NCBI GenBank assembly: GCA_934234005.1
Contig: CAKQHC010000037.1
Span: forward strand, 1-13,240
Direction of reading: 5' to 3'
DNA: 13,240 nucleotides
From: an uncultured Methanomassiliicoccales archaeon
Lineage (GTDB): Archaea; Thermoplasmatota; Thermoplasmata; Methanomassiliicoccales; Methanomethylophilaceae
The notes beneath the pieces were generated by a model. That model saw only the letters and a list, made by a program, of their open reading frames with translations, did no database searches and was not told where the DNA came from. Below, one piece after another: positions 1 to 6,252 of the stretch. The position numbers were made by a program, and so were the translations under genes. Within the stretch, counting starts at the first letter, position 1. The number at the start of each line of letters is the position of its first letter.

Positions 1-225
1 CCCGTAATTTTATTTATTGCCGGAAGTTCTGAACGTGCTAAAGAAGTGGCGATAAATCTTCTTTTGATGCAGAAGATGAATGAGAAATATAGAACTATTG
101 TAGTGATAGACGATGATTCCGGAATATCCAAGAAAGATAGAGAAAGACTTGTGAATTATGCGGAACGCCCTATTATGGGAATGGACAGTGTGCTTTCAAT
201 CACAGAGAGTTTTATCAAAACATGA
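1..225 (+). CDS. C-terminal end of an unrecognised protein (5' truncated by window edge)
   Basis: Frame 1 is open from the first base to a TGA at 223-225, giving 74 residues with no start codon needed, so this is the tail of a gene that begins outside the window. The visible part starts with a hydrophobic strand and a glycine turn (PVILFIAGSS), then a helix, a second strand rich in Val/Ile ending in acidic residues (TIVVIDDDSG), and charged helices. This alternating alpha/beta pattern would suit a Rossmann-like or P-loop-like nucleotide-binding domain, but no catalytic motif is visible and I do not recognise the family. A T-rich run follows the stop. It converges with the ClC-type gene downstream. 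That it is a real coding end is likely; its function is unknown. Confidence 0.55.
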   Translation, partial: PVILFIAGSSERAKEVAINLLLMQKMNEKYRTIVVIDDDSGISKKDRERLVNYAERPIMGMDSVLSITESFIKT

Positions 226-240
226 TTTTCTTTTGATTTG
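226..240 (+). terminator. T-rich run after the first gene, possible archaeal terminator
   Basis: Directly after the TGA at 223-225 the plus strand carries a T-rich tract (TTTTCTTTTGATTTG). Archaeal RNA polymerase often terminates at oligo-T tracts without a hairpin. The position right behind a stop codon, in a convergent intergenic gap, supports this role, but no transcript data are available. Confidence 0.3.
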
Positions 241-348
241 TTCCCATCTTCGATTTTATGCCCTCATTCGTGTTGTGTGTCCGTCATCGAACTTAAAATC
301 TCTGTATTTATTTTATGTATTCTCACCAAATGGATTTTTATTATTTGA

Positions 349-1578
349 TCATTTTTCATCCTTGCGGATATTCGGCAGAGGAAGATATGCTCCTATAACT
401 GCCGCTATTGCCAGTATCGCTACTCCGCGTATCGGGAAACACAGGAACAGCAGCAGTACCGCCATCAGCGGTTTTTTCATCACGCCTCCGATCAGTGCCG
501 CAGTAGATGCGCACACGGAGAACATTGGGTCTATGTCGAACAGTACGGACAATCCGTAACCCATCGATATTCCGGAAAATATGACGGGGAAGAAATGTCC
601 TCCTCTCCAACCCATGTTTATGCAGAATGCAGTGGCGGCAATCTTGACGACTGCGGTAGCCAGCAATATTGCGGCGGACATTTCGATCCATGATGAATCC
701 AGAATTTCCGTTTGGGCCTCTCCAGAGAACAGAGTGAGCGGAAGGAAGAATCCGCACAATCCCAGAACAATTCCTCCGACCACTGCTTTGGACACGCATC
801 TGTCCCCGAACAGTCCCGAAACGCGTTTGAATACATAATCCAGATTACGGAACAGCCATCCGCCCAATGCACCTATGATGCACACCGGAATCAGAAATGT
901 AACTTCTCCGTAACCAATGTCCATTCCGCCGTATCTGGGCATGGACATGCCTCCTCCGATGAAATGGGACAGCAGCATCATGGCACCCATGGCACCAACG
1001 ATGGCAAACACATACGTTACAATCCTCATTTTGCGGGAAAGTACGAAACCTTCGGCGGTACGTTCTCCGGAAACACCCGCAAAACCGAACAGAGGTGCGG
1101 TGAACACAGCTGACAATGCAGCATACATGCCAGCTTCCGTAAGATCTTTCAAATCGTTTCCGAAACGTTTGAAACGGTCTCCGACCCATGTGCACAAAGC
1201 GGCTATTACTCCGGTAAGCCCCGCCTCGGGACCGACCGATCCTCCGAACACCAATGGAAGTGCTGCGCCGACCGACATCACGCCTATTTTGTCATATTCG
1301 TAGCGGCCGTCTTTCTTCACTTTAGCCATAACTTCCGGAAGGTTCTCCGGATACGGACCGAATCTGCGTGTGAACAGGCCAATAACCAATCCTCCGATGA
1401 CGCAGACTATAATCGGATACAAGGTCCCCAAATAGTCCGGGAATCTGCCCCAGAGAGAAGATATGCCTGCGTCGATGGCAAACAGAACCGCCCAGACGGC
1501 GGCACCCGCAATGGCTCCTGTCGCCAACACTGATAACAGGAACACGGTGCCGTTGAACGTTCTGACGGTCGAAACCAT
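349..1578 (-). CDS. ClC-family (YfeO-like) anion channel/transporter lacking the gating glutamate
   Basis: A 409-residue integral membrane protein dominated by long hydrophobic helices, close to the usual length of single-domain prokaryotic ClC proteins. Two ClC signatures can be seen: GGSVGPEAG at about residues 112-120 (the GxEGP selectivity/gating motif) and GWRGGHFFP at about 323-331 (the GxFxP anion-site motif). The usual GSGIP loop is diverged (GPYPENLPEV). In GxEGP the glutamate that serves as fast gate and proton relay is Val115 (codon 1234-1236). From memory this resembles E. coli YfeO, which also lacks the glutamate. It should move chloride or another small anion across the cytoplasmic membrane, probably without proton coupling. 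I chose the ATG at 1576-1578, not the in-frame ATG at 1651-1653, because a TATA-like box (1608-1615) lies inside the longer frame and would place the transcript start near 1588. There is no C-terminal CBS pair. Confidence 0.88.
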   Translation of the reverse strand: MVSTVRTFNGTVFLLSVLATGAIAGAAVWAVLFAIDAGISSLWGRFPDYLGTLYPIIVCVIGGLVIGLFTRRFGPYPENLPEVMAKVKKDGRYEYDKIGVMSVGAALPLVFGGSVGPEAGLTGVIAALCTWVGDRFKRFGNDLKDLTEAGMYAALSAVFTAPLFGFAGVSGERTAEGFVLSRKMRIVTYVFAIVGAMGAMMLLSHFIGGGMSMPRYGGMDIGYGEVTFLIPVCIIGALGGWLFRNLDYVFKRVSGLFGDRCVSKAVVGGIVLGLCGFFLPLTLFSGEAQTEILDSSWIEMSAAILLATAVVKIAATAFCINMGWRGGHFFPVIFSGISMGYGLSVLFDIDPMFSVCASTAALIGGVMKKPLMAVLLLFLCFPIRGVAILAIAAVIGAYLPLPNIRKDEK

Positions 1579-1607
1579 ACGGTGCCGATTATGTAAAACT
1601 ATTAATT

Positions 1608-1615
1608 GTTTATAC
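1608..1615 (-). promoter_or_regulatory. TATA-like box of the ClC-type gene
   Basis: Read on the minus strand the element is GTATAAAC, about 30 bases upstream of the ATG at 1578. Transcription would start about 25 bases further on, near 1588, leaving a leader of about ten bases. It lies inside the longest possible reading frame of the channel gene and therefore argues for the shorter start. It also suggests that the channel gene is not simply the third gene of the operon upstream. Confidence 0.5.
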
Positions 1616-1676
1616 TCCGGTTTACAGAATACTCGGATTCTTCGCCGAGACATAGAACGATTATCGGCGAATACAG

Positions 1677-2054
1677 TCAGATTGTGGGTACGGGGACGGA
1701 ACCTTCGGCAATTTTCGCCTTGTATTCCGTGCCCCAGTTTGCAAGCGCACCCAATACGGGGGACAGAGTCCGTCCGAATTCAGTCAGCGTGTATTCGACT
1801 CTCGGCGGAACTTCCGGATATACCGTACGGCTGACCATACCTCTGTTTTCCATGTTGCGGAGTTTGTCAGTGAGGACTTTTTGTGAAATTCCGTTTAGGG
1901 ATTTCTGCAGTTCTCCGAACCTTTTGGTCCCTCCCATGAGATCTCTCAAAATCAGCACAATCCATTTGTCGCCGATCATGAGCAACGTTGTCTCTACAGG
2001 ACACGCAGGCAGTTCCGTCATGGAGGCGGGATTGAATAACGCGTATTTCTTCAT
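1677..2054 (-). CDS. HxlR-family winged-helix transcriptional regulator
   Basis: A 125-residue protein with the full HxlR pattern: an N-terminal CPVETTLLMIGDKW segment (Cys18), a RFGELQKSLNGISQKVLTDKL recognition helix region at about 45-65, the wing EVPPRVEYTLTEFG, and a C-terminal dimerisation helix. HxlR proteins are small DNA-binding repressors or activators; several (YodB, HypR) sense electrophiles or disulfide stress through this N-terminal cysteine. Here Cys18 is the only cysteine in the protein, so a one-cysteine thiol switch is possible (inference). The preferred start is the ATG at 2054, preceded by a G-rich stretch (AAGGCGGGAA). An in-frame TTG at 2075, overlapping the upstream stop codon, would add seven residues. 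It is the second gene of an operon with the metallo-beta-lactamase-fold protein, and an inverted repeat upstream of that operon is the likely autoregulatory site. Confidence 0.9.
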   Translation of the reverse strand: MKKYALFNPASMTELPACPVETTLLMIGDKWIVLILRDLMGGTKRFGELQKSLNGISQKVLTDKLRNMENRGMVSRTVYPEVPPRVEYTLTEFGRTLSPVLGALANWGTEYKAKIAEGSVPVPTI

Positions 2055-2071
2055 TTCCCGCCTTTTCCCAG

Positions 2072-2875
2072 TCAATGGGGGAAGAAGAACCCGGCAGTCA
2101 TTCCGAGATAGTTTTCTCCGGAATACCCAGGATATCTGGATTCAACTTCTGCCGTGAAGTCTTCTGCAGACGATACGGACTGTGCAATCTCCTTCAGACT
2201 GTTCAGATATGCAATCTTCGTCTCTACGTCGGATCTGTTCTCAGGCCCGTAGTGGGAGGACAGGAACAGTTCGTACCCCCTGTCAAGATATCCCTTCAGG
2301 TTTGAAATGATTGCATCTGCATGTCCTGCACCTGCGACAATGGAGTGGCAGTCGTGTCCCAGCATATGCATATATACAGTTCTGATTGACGGAATCTCTA
2401 CTTCGTATGCATCGTTGTCCGGTCTGACAATCATCTTTATGCCGGCAATTTCCGCATCTCCGGCCGGAATAATCTCGCCGGATACGGTGGTCGAACCGTC
2501 AAATGCAACTCCGAACGTGCCGACAAAGCTGTCCACGAGGCTCTTTCCTCCTCCGACTGTATTGTAGATTCTTGCATTCTCGGTCATGTATGCCTTGACA
2601 TCGGGGAGAAACTCCGCGCCGGCTGCATGGTATGAGATCATCTTGCCTTCAACGTTCAATCCCTTCTCCCTGATGTATTCTGTAATTTCGTCTATGGTGT
2701 TGCGAAAGCAGGGTTGCTCAACGACTACCGATCTCTTTCCCGGTTCCTTTCTGTTTTCGAGAATGATTACCTGATCGTTCAATGCGTCTCCGGTTCCGTA
2801 TACATGGACTGCCGTGTTGCCGAAGTCCATTACAGTCATCGTACCGTTCTTCAATTCAAATGCTTCTGTTCTCAT
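2072..2875 (-). CDS. Metallo-beta-lactamase-fold protein with degenerate metal site
   Basis: A 267-residue cytosolic protein. The order of segments suggests an MBL-fold hydrolase: N-terminal strands (VHVYGTGDALND, VIILE, SVVVEQP), a position matching the HxHxDH motif (SYHAAGAEF, residues 81-89), GHDCHS at 173-178 where MBL proteins have the third metal histidine, and SSHYGP around His208 where the last histidine sits. In the HxHxDH position only one histidine remains, so the usual two-metal centre is probably absent and hydrolase activity is doubtful. The ATG at 2873-2875 is preferred over the one at 2935: it has a GGAAG ribosome-binding sequence, and the upstream ATG falls just beside the probable TATA box (2921-2930). 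It is followed directly by the HxlR gene. The substrate cannot be told; a binding or detoxification role under HxlR control is conjecture. Confidence 0.72.
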   Translation of the reverse strand: MRTEAFELKNGTMTVMDFGNTAVHVYGTGDALNDQVIILENRKEPGKRSVVVEQPCFRNTIDEITEYIREKGLNVEGKMISYHAAGAEFLPDVKAYMTENARIYNTVGGGKSLVDSFVGTFGVAFDGSTTVSGEIIPAGDAEIAGIKMIVRPDNDAYEVEIPSIRTVYMHMLGHDCHSIVAGAGHADAIISNLKGYLDRGYELFLSSHYGPENRSDVETKIAYLNSLKEIAQSVSSAEDFTAEVESRYPGYSGENYLGMTAGFFFPH

Positions 2876-2920
2876 CTTATCTTCCTTGCCCGTTGGGCTT
2901 GTTTTGGGGATAAGTCTGAG

Positions 2921-2930
2921 AAATATATGT
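2921..2930 (-). promoter_or_regulatory. TATA box of the MBL-hxlR operon
   Basis: On the minus strand this reads ACATATATTT. The expected start of transcription, about 25 bases downstream, falls near 2900, leaving a leader of about 25 bases that contains the GGAAG ribosome-binding sequence just before the ATG at 2875. Confidence 0.55.
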
Positions 2931-2947
2931 ATCAATCAGAAACTTAG

Positions 2948-2976
2948 TAGTAATATAGTTACTAAGAGGTTACTAC
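2948..2976. promoter_or_regulatory. Candidate HxlR operator: TAGTAA-N5-TTACTA plus a third half-site
   Basis: A 17-base inverted repeat, TAGTAA (2948-2953), TATAG, TTACTA (2959-2964), lies just upstream of the TATA box of the MBL-hxlR operon. A further copy of the half-site, TTACTAC, is at 2970-2976. HxlR regulators bind as dimers to short AT-rich inverted repeats next to their own promoters, so this is the most likely target of the HxlR protein. Its place upstream of TATA/BRE would suit activation or interference with TFB binding. Confidence 0.5.
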
Positions 2977-3108
2977 AACCATAAAATCAGTAAATAAGAG
3001 TATTTCTGCCCTCAATACAATTTTAAACAACTTATATTATGGTAGATTTAAGATTCATATTGTTGTTTATTAAGCTACGAAGTTTCGTTTTTCTTTACAT
3101 GTACGCTT

Positions 3109-3132
3109 TGTATAATCACAAGATATATCTTG
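3109..3132 (+). promoter_or_regulatory. marC-family gene promoter with a perfect 14-base palindrome
   Basis: A TATA-like sequence (TGTATAAT, 3109-3116) is followed by the perfect palindrome CAAGATATATCTTG (3119-3132), 22 bases before the ATG at 3155. If the first element is the TATA box, transcription starts near 3137 and the palindrome sits between TATA and start, a typical repressor position. If the GATATATC inside the palindrome is the TATA box, the transcript is nearly leaderless. Confidence 0.45.
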
Positions 3133-3154
3133 ATGGCATGCAGATACTCGGTAT

Positions 3155-3784
3155 ATGGACGTCGGAACAATTCTTTCGTTGACGGTTTCACTGTTCTTTA
3201 TACTGAATCCTTTTGCCAGCGTACCGATGTTCATGAACGTTACCGAGGGTTTGGACGACAGAACAATCAGGAGCTATGCCGATAAGGCAGTCGTAGTGGC
3301 GGCAATTCTGCTGTATGCATTCATGTTTGTCGGTTCCGGCCTTATGGATGTGTTCGGCGTAACGATGGCAAGTTTTCGTGTCGCCGGAGGCATAATCTTC
3401 CTGATGATGGCCATAGAGTTGGTATTCGGCCTCAACCTGTCCAAGGTGAGCGATCAGAAAGGCGCAAAATGGGCCATTATCGCATCGCCGATACTCACGG
3501 GGCCTGGAGTAATAACAACCGCAATTCTGTTTTCAGATCATTACGGTATCGTAACGGTCCTGATAGCCGGAACTTTGGCTCTGTTGATTACCTGGGCGAT
3601 TCTTAGAAAATCGTCGCTGATTTTGAAGTATGTCGGCGTTCAGGCATTGGGAATAATGACCAAGATAATCGGACTCTTCATAGCTGCGATGGGTATCGAA
3701 AGTATATTCTCCGGTTCGTTGGATTGGTTCAGAGCCAATACAGAAGTTGCTGTGATGATGCTTTCATGCGCAGCAGTCTGTTGA
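3155..3784 (+). CDS. MarC-family (UPF0056) integral membrane protein
   Basis: A 209-residue protein with about six hydrophobic helices spread over its length and short loops, matching the usual size of MarC-family proteins. Family hallmarks are the first-helix motif FFILNPFASVPMF (residues 14-26) and the fourth-helix motif SPILTGPGVITTAIL (about 111-125), which are pseudo-repeats of each other. It resides in the cytoplasmic membrane. The family name comes from the E. coli mar locus, but a role in drug resistance was not upheld and the transported substrate, if any, is unknown. It has its own promoter and no close same-strand partner. No Shine-Dalgarno sequence precedes the ATG, which fits a short-leader transcript. 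Confidence 0.88.
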   Translation: MDVGTILSLTVSLFFILNPFASVPMFMNVTEGLDDRTIRSYADKAVVVAAILLYAFMFVGSGLMDVFGVTMASFRVAGGIIFLMMAIELVFGLNLSKVSDQKGAKWAIIASPILTGPGVITTAILFSDHYGIVTVLIAGTLALLITWAILRKSSLILKYVGVQALGIMTKIIGLFIAAMGIESIFSGSLDWFRANTEVAVMMLSCAAVC

Positions 3785-3928
3785 CTGAGGTTGTTTTCAA
3801 TATGCCGCGGACAAAATCACACATGTCGTCCTGAAATCCGTTTCATCACAACTTTTGGTTTCTCACCGTTGAAACACACCGTATAAAATCAGATTTTTGC
3901 TGAGTCCGTAAAGGTATTCTATGTTAAT

Positions 3929-4294
3929 TTAAACTTTTATGAATCCCCGTCTGTTATCTGTAATCAGTGTCATAACAGAAATGTTCTGTTTCTCCCAGGT
4001 CTGGTATTGAAATGAAATGCATATATTGACATTCGATACTTCACGGCCCATGCGGGCGGCTACAATAGCCATGAATCCGCAGGACGTTCCGATATCGCAT
4101 ATTTTCGCCCTGCGTCCTCTGGGTACGAGGGAGTTGACCAAATGTTCATACTTTTCAGAATTATGCAATTCCAACAGCGTAGTCAGATTATATCCTCTGC
4201 TGCGTTTTTCCCAGTATTCTTTGAGACGGCTTTTGGTTCTGTAATCTTTGGATGATATCGAGAAACAGGCCGGATCATCGGATGAATCGAACAC
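3929..4294 (-). pseudogene. Truncated class I SAM-dependent methyltransferase
   Basis: The 121-residue frame opens with a GTG at 4292-4294. It shows the N-terminal part of a small-molecule methyltransferase: EYWEKRSRGYN at residues 26-36, the usual helix before the SAM fold, and motif I, ICDIGTSCGFMAIVAARMG, at about 65-83 (consensus DxGxGxG). After the second strand (about residue 92) the similarity stops: the remaining 30 residues carry no motif II-IV, and the frame ends far short of the normal 200-270 residues. Motif I itself has Ser-Cys where Gly is usual. No ATG start is available because a TAA lies 30 bases upstream in frame. I read this as a decayed remnant that probably cannot bind SAM. 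It lies 84 bases beyond the 3' end of the tRNA-Tyr gene, on the same strand. An intact short protein is possible but less likely. Confidence 0.6.
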
Positions 4295-4378
4295 ACGGTG
4301 ACATGACGCCCATCGTATTTACAATAAGCCGGAAAAATGTCGGCATGATTACGAACAGACACATACTTAATACAGAAG

Positions 4379-4490
4379 TGGTCCCCACTCCCTGATTTGA
4401 ACAGGGGACCTGCTGATTTCAGCGGCTGCATCGGTTGTTCCGAAAACACTTCTACAGTCAGCCGCTCTGGCCAGTCTGAGCTAAGTGGGG
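4379..4490 (-). tRNA. tRNA-Tyr (anticodon GTA) with an intron, CCA encoded
   Basis: The minus strand folds into a complete cloverleaf: acceptor stem CCCCACT/AGTGGGG with the archaeal tyrosine identity pair C1-G72 and discriminator A73 (4382); encoded CCA (4379-4381); D-stem GCTC/GAGC; anticodon stem GCTGA (4458-4462) with TCAGC (4412-4416); anticodon GTA at 4453-4455; variable loop AGGTC; T-stem CCCTG/CAGGG with loop TTCAAAT. The anticodon loop is CTGTAGA after removal of a 34-base intron between positions 37 and 38. The mature tRNA is 75 bases plus CCA. The 5' end follows a strong TATA box. Confidence 0.93.
4418..4451 (-). other. tRNA-Tyr intron (34 bases, between positions 37 and 38)
   Basis: The boundaries follow from the need for a 7-base anticodon loop (CTGTAGA) and the 5-base stem GCTGA/TCAGC. 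They can slide by one base because an A lies at both junctions. Position 37/38 is the usual site of archaeal introns, cut by the splicing endonuclease at a bulge-helix-bulge. The intron holds a small hairpin (TCGG-AACAA-CCGA), a copy of the exon's GCTGA strand at 4419-4423, and TGCAG (4426-4430), which can pair with the exon's CTGTA. A canonical 3-4-3 bulge-helix-bulge is not obvious. Confidence 0.8.
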
Positions 4491-4512
4491 ATTAAATCTG
4501 GGATGGCGCAGT

Positions 4513-4522
4513 CTTATATAAA
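4513..4522 (-). promoter_or_regulatory. TATA box of the tRNA-Tyr gene
   Basis: On the minus strand this reads TTTATATAAG, a near-consensus archaeal box. Its centre lies about 27 bases upstream of the tRNA 5' end at 4490, so transcription should start within a few bases of the mature end. Confidence 0.7.
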
Positions 4523-4555
4523 TCTTAGTACGGCCACAACCAGCGCCATATTTAA

Positions 4556-5311
4556 TCAGCCTATATAGGAAAGATCTTCTCCGGCAGGTTCCGGATTGAG
4601 TTCTTTAGCCTTGCTGTTTATCTTTTCTATCTGATTTACGGCATCGTTCAAATCGGACGTGTCTATTTCGGTTCCGAACATACCGCTCAGAACATCGATT
4701 ACATTTCTGGCACTCTTGACATCTATGATAAATCCGGATGTCTCGCCTATGACACTTATTGATTTTATGCCGTATATTTTGCCGAATGCGACAAACATTG
4801 CGGCAGCACCTACGATTCCGCCTTTGGGTTCGTTGGGTGCAAAAAGAATTCCGTATTGTTCGTATTCGGTTTTCATCCTGGCGTCGGATACGACCCCGAA
4901 CACGCGCGGATCTGTTACGACTTCTCCGGTACCGTAGCCGCCGAGAGTAACTATCAATGACGGATCGTAAGACAGCATTTGTTTGAATTCATATTCCGTA
5001 AGGTTGTATTGTCCTGCAGGAGTATTGGCTTGGAATGCACCCATAATGAAAATCAAATCTCTGCCGTCCGCCGTCTTTGCATGTTTCAATTCATGGCATA
5101 CTGGTTCGATGACGCATTCCTCGTTGATAAGAACCTGCGGCGGGAGTTCGTCGGAATATACGCGTGCAAATGTTTTGGCGTTAAGTTTGTCGGCTATAAA
5201 GTCTGCTGCAAGTTTTCCTACGTTGCCGACCCCCGGCAATCCTTCAATGATTATCGGGTTGTGAAAATCAGGTTTGGATTCATACCTTATGGTATTTGCC
5301 ATTCTCTCCAT
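4556..5311 (-). CDS. PAC2-family proteasome assembly chaperone-like protein
   Basis: A 251-residue soluble protein of the archaeal PAC2 family (PbaA/PbaB-like). It has the N-terminal motif IIIEGLPGVGNVGKLAADFI (residues 20-39), strands leading to LIFIMGAFQ, the glycine-rich LIVTLGGYGTGE segment at about 119-130, SISVIGETSG, and the family-typical C-terminal end EDLSYIG. Characterised archaeal relatives bind proteasome alpha subunits or act as ATP-independent chaperones; the exact partner here is inferred. The tail is not a strict HbYX motif because Tyr is third from the end. It is the last gene of the translation operon and overlaps nop10 by 32 bases. A second in-frame ATG at 5302, after GGAGAGA, is an equally good start. 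The C-terminal region (about 216-240) is charged and helical. Confidence 0.9.
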   Translation of the reverse strand: MERMANTIRYESKPDFHNPIIIEGLPGVGNVGKLAADFIADKLNAKTFARVYSDELPPQVLINEECVIEPVCHELKHAKTADGRDLIFIMGAFQANTPAGQYNLTEYEFKQMLSYDPSLIVTLGGYGTGEVVTDPRVFGVVSDARMKTEYEQYGILFAPNEPKGGIVGAAAMFVAFGKIYGIKSISVIGETSGFIIDVKSARNVIDVLSGMFGTEIDTSDLNDAVNQIEKINSKAKELNPEPAGEDLSYIG

Positions 5312-5468
5312 ACTCCTCTATGATGGATTTACGACGGTATTCTCCCATACGATCTTCGGGTGAATACCTGGGCGGGATGGGGCAGAAAACAGATGAACCG
5401 CAGGAAGGACACAAGTCGCGGAGTGTGTATCTCCCGCAACTTCTGCACTTCCTGAGTTCAGACCTCAT
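5280..5468 (-). CDS. nop10: H/ACA RNP protein Nop10
   Basis: A 62-residue protein, normal length for archaeal Nop10. The N-terminal half is a zinc ribbon with CRSCG (Cys8, Cys11) and CPSCG (Cys20, Cys23). The C-terminal half carries the conserved PPRYSPEDRMGEYRRKSI segment, which forms the linker and helix that bind Cbf5. It is part of the H/ACA small-RNA-guided pseudouridine synthase that modifies rRNA. Its ATG is one base past the aIF2-alpha stop codon, and its end overlaps the PAC2-family gene, so it is translated within the operon. The aIF2-alpha-nop10-PAC2 order is widely conserved in archaea. Confidence 0.95.
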   Translation of the reverse strand: MRSELRKCRSCGRYTLRDLCPSCGSSVFCPIPPRYSPEDRMGEYRRKSIIEEYGENGKYHKV

Positions 5469-5469
5469 C

Positions 5470-6252
5470 TTACTTACTCTCGCGTTTGAGTTCTGCAGAT
5501 CCGCCGTTCTTGGTCAGCGCTTTGATGGCTGCGGTGGAGACCTTTTTCATTACGTCTTCCGCTTCTTTGTATTCGCTGGCATTTACGACGATTCTGTATT
5601 TGGGGCAACCCACGCAGGTGATTTCCACCTTTGCGCCATCGGCTGCTTCGAGTCCCTTGAGAAGAGCGTTCTTGATAAGTTCCATTCCGTTCGGAGCGGA
5701 AGACGACATTTCAAGGATGCCGTCAATCTGGACGGAAGGCGCTGCCACGTTTTCGGCGGCGACTTCGAGGAATGTATCGAGCCAGTCTCCCGAGAAGTCT
5801 GCGACAAAGTCTTCTTTATCCGCAACTGCGGATTCAAAAGCTCCGTACAGTGTTTCGTATACTTCGAGAAGTTCGTTGCCGAACAGGTCGTATGCAGCAT
5901 CGACGGTTATGTTCATCCTTTCTGCGATGATCTCGATGAGCTTTTCGGCCTTTTTCTCGTTCTTCCACTGTTGGATCTTCTCTCTTTTCTGGTGCTCGTT
6001 AACGGATTTTAAGGAAAGGTCGATATGACCTTTGGATGAATCTACGCCCAGAACTTTGCAGACGATTTTTTGTCCTTCTCTGACGAAGTCTCTGATGTAT
6101 TTTACCCAGCCAGTGGCAACATCCCTTACATGGACGAAGCCTTCTCTGTCGTCGTACTCGTCGAGTGTGACGAAGGCACCGAAGTTCTTGACGTTCTTGA
6201 CGGTGCAGACCACAAGATCTCCATTCTCGGGAAAGCCTCTGACTCTGGACAT
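5470..6252 (-). CDS. eif2a: Translation initiation factor aIF2, alpha subunit
   Basis: A 260-residue protein, the expected length. An S1/OB domain spans about residues 9-82 (GDLVVCTVKNVKNFGAFVTL, EGFVHVRDVATGWVKYIRD, GHIDLSLKSV). A helical domain follows at about 88-170, beginning with a lysine-rich helix, and then an alpha/beta C-terminal domain at about 172-255 that contacts aIF2-gamma. Together with the beta and gamma subunits it carries initiator Met-tRNA to the small ribosomal subunit. The ATG overlaps the S27e stop codon by one base, which suggests coupled translation. Confidence 0.97.
   Translation of the reverse strand: MSRVRGFPENGDLVVCTVKNVKNFGAFVTLDEYDDREGFVHVRDVATGWVKYIRDFVREGQKIVCKVLGVDSSKGHIDLSLKSVNEHQKREKIQQWKNEKKAEKLIEIIAERMNITVDAAYDLFGNELLEVYETLYGAFESAVADKEDFVADFSGDWLDTFLEVAAENVAAPSVQIDGILEMSSSAPNGMELIKNALLKGLEAADGAKVEITCVGCPKYRIVVNASEYKEAEDVMKKVSTAAIKALTKNGGSAELKRESK

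Noticed and set aside
1632..1649. CTCGG/CCGAG inverted repeat after the hxlR stop codon
   Set aside because: The stem is only five base pairs with an eight-base loop and no T run on the minus strand, too weak to call a terminator.
2933..2935. Upstream ATG as start of the MBL-fold protein
   Set aside because: It lies beside the probable TATA box and has no ribosome-binding sequence, whereas the ATG at 2875 has GGAAG upstream.
3888..3897. TATA-like GTATAAAATC on the plus strand
   Set aside because: No plus-strand gene follows it before the tRNA, so there is nothing it could drive that I can support.
4183..4449. Open frame of 88 codons on the minus strand across the tRNA-Tyr gene
   Set aside because: It runs through the tRNA intron and 3' exon and into the methyltransferase remnant in another frame, has no recognisable domain, and begins inside the tRNA gene.
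4379..4490. Reading the tRNA as a class II (Ser/Leu) type with a long variable arm made of GCTG-AAAT-CAGC
   Set aside because: That would leave an anticodon loop far too long. The spliced Tyr structure with GTA, C1-G72 and A73 fits every stem exactly.
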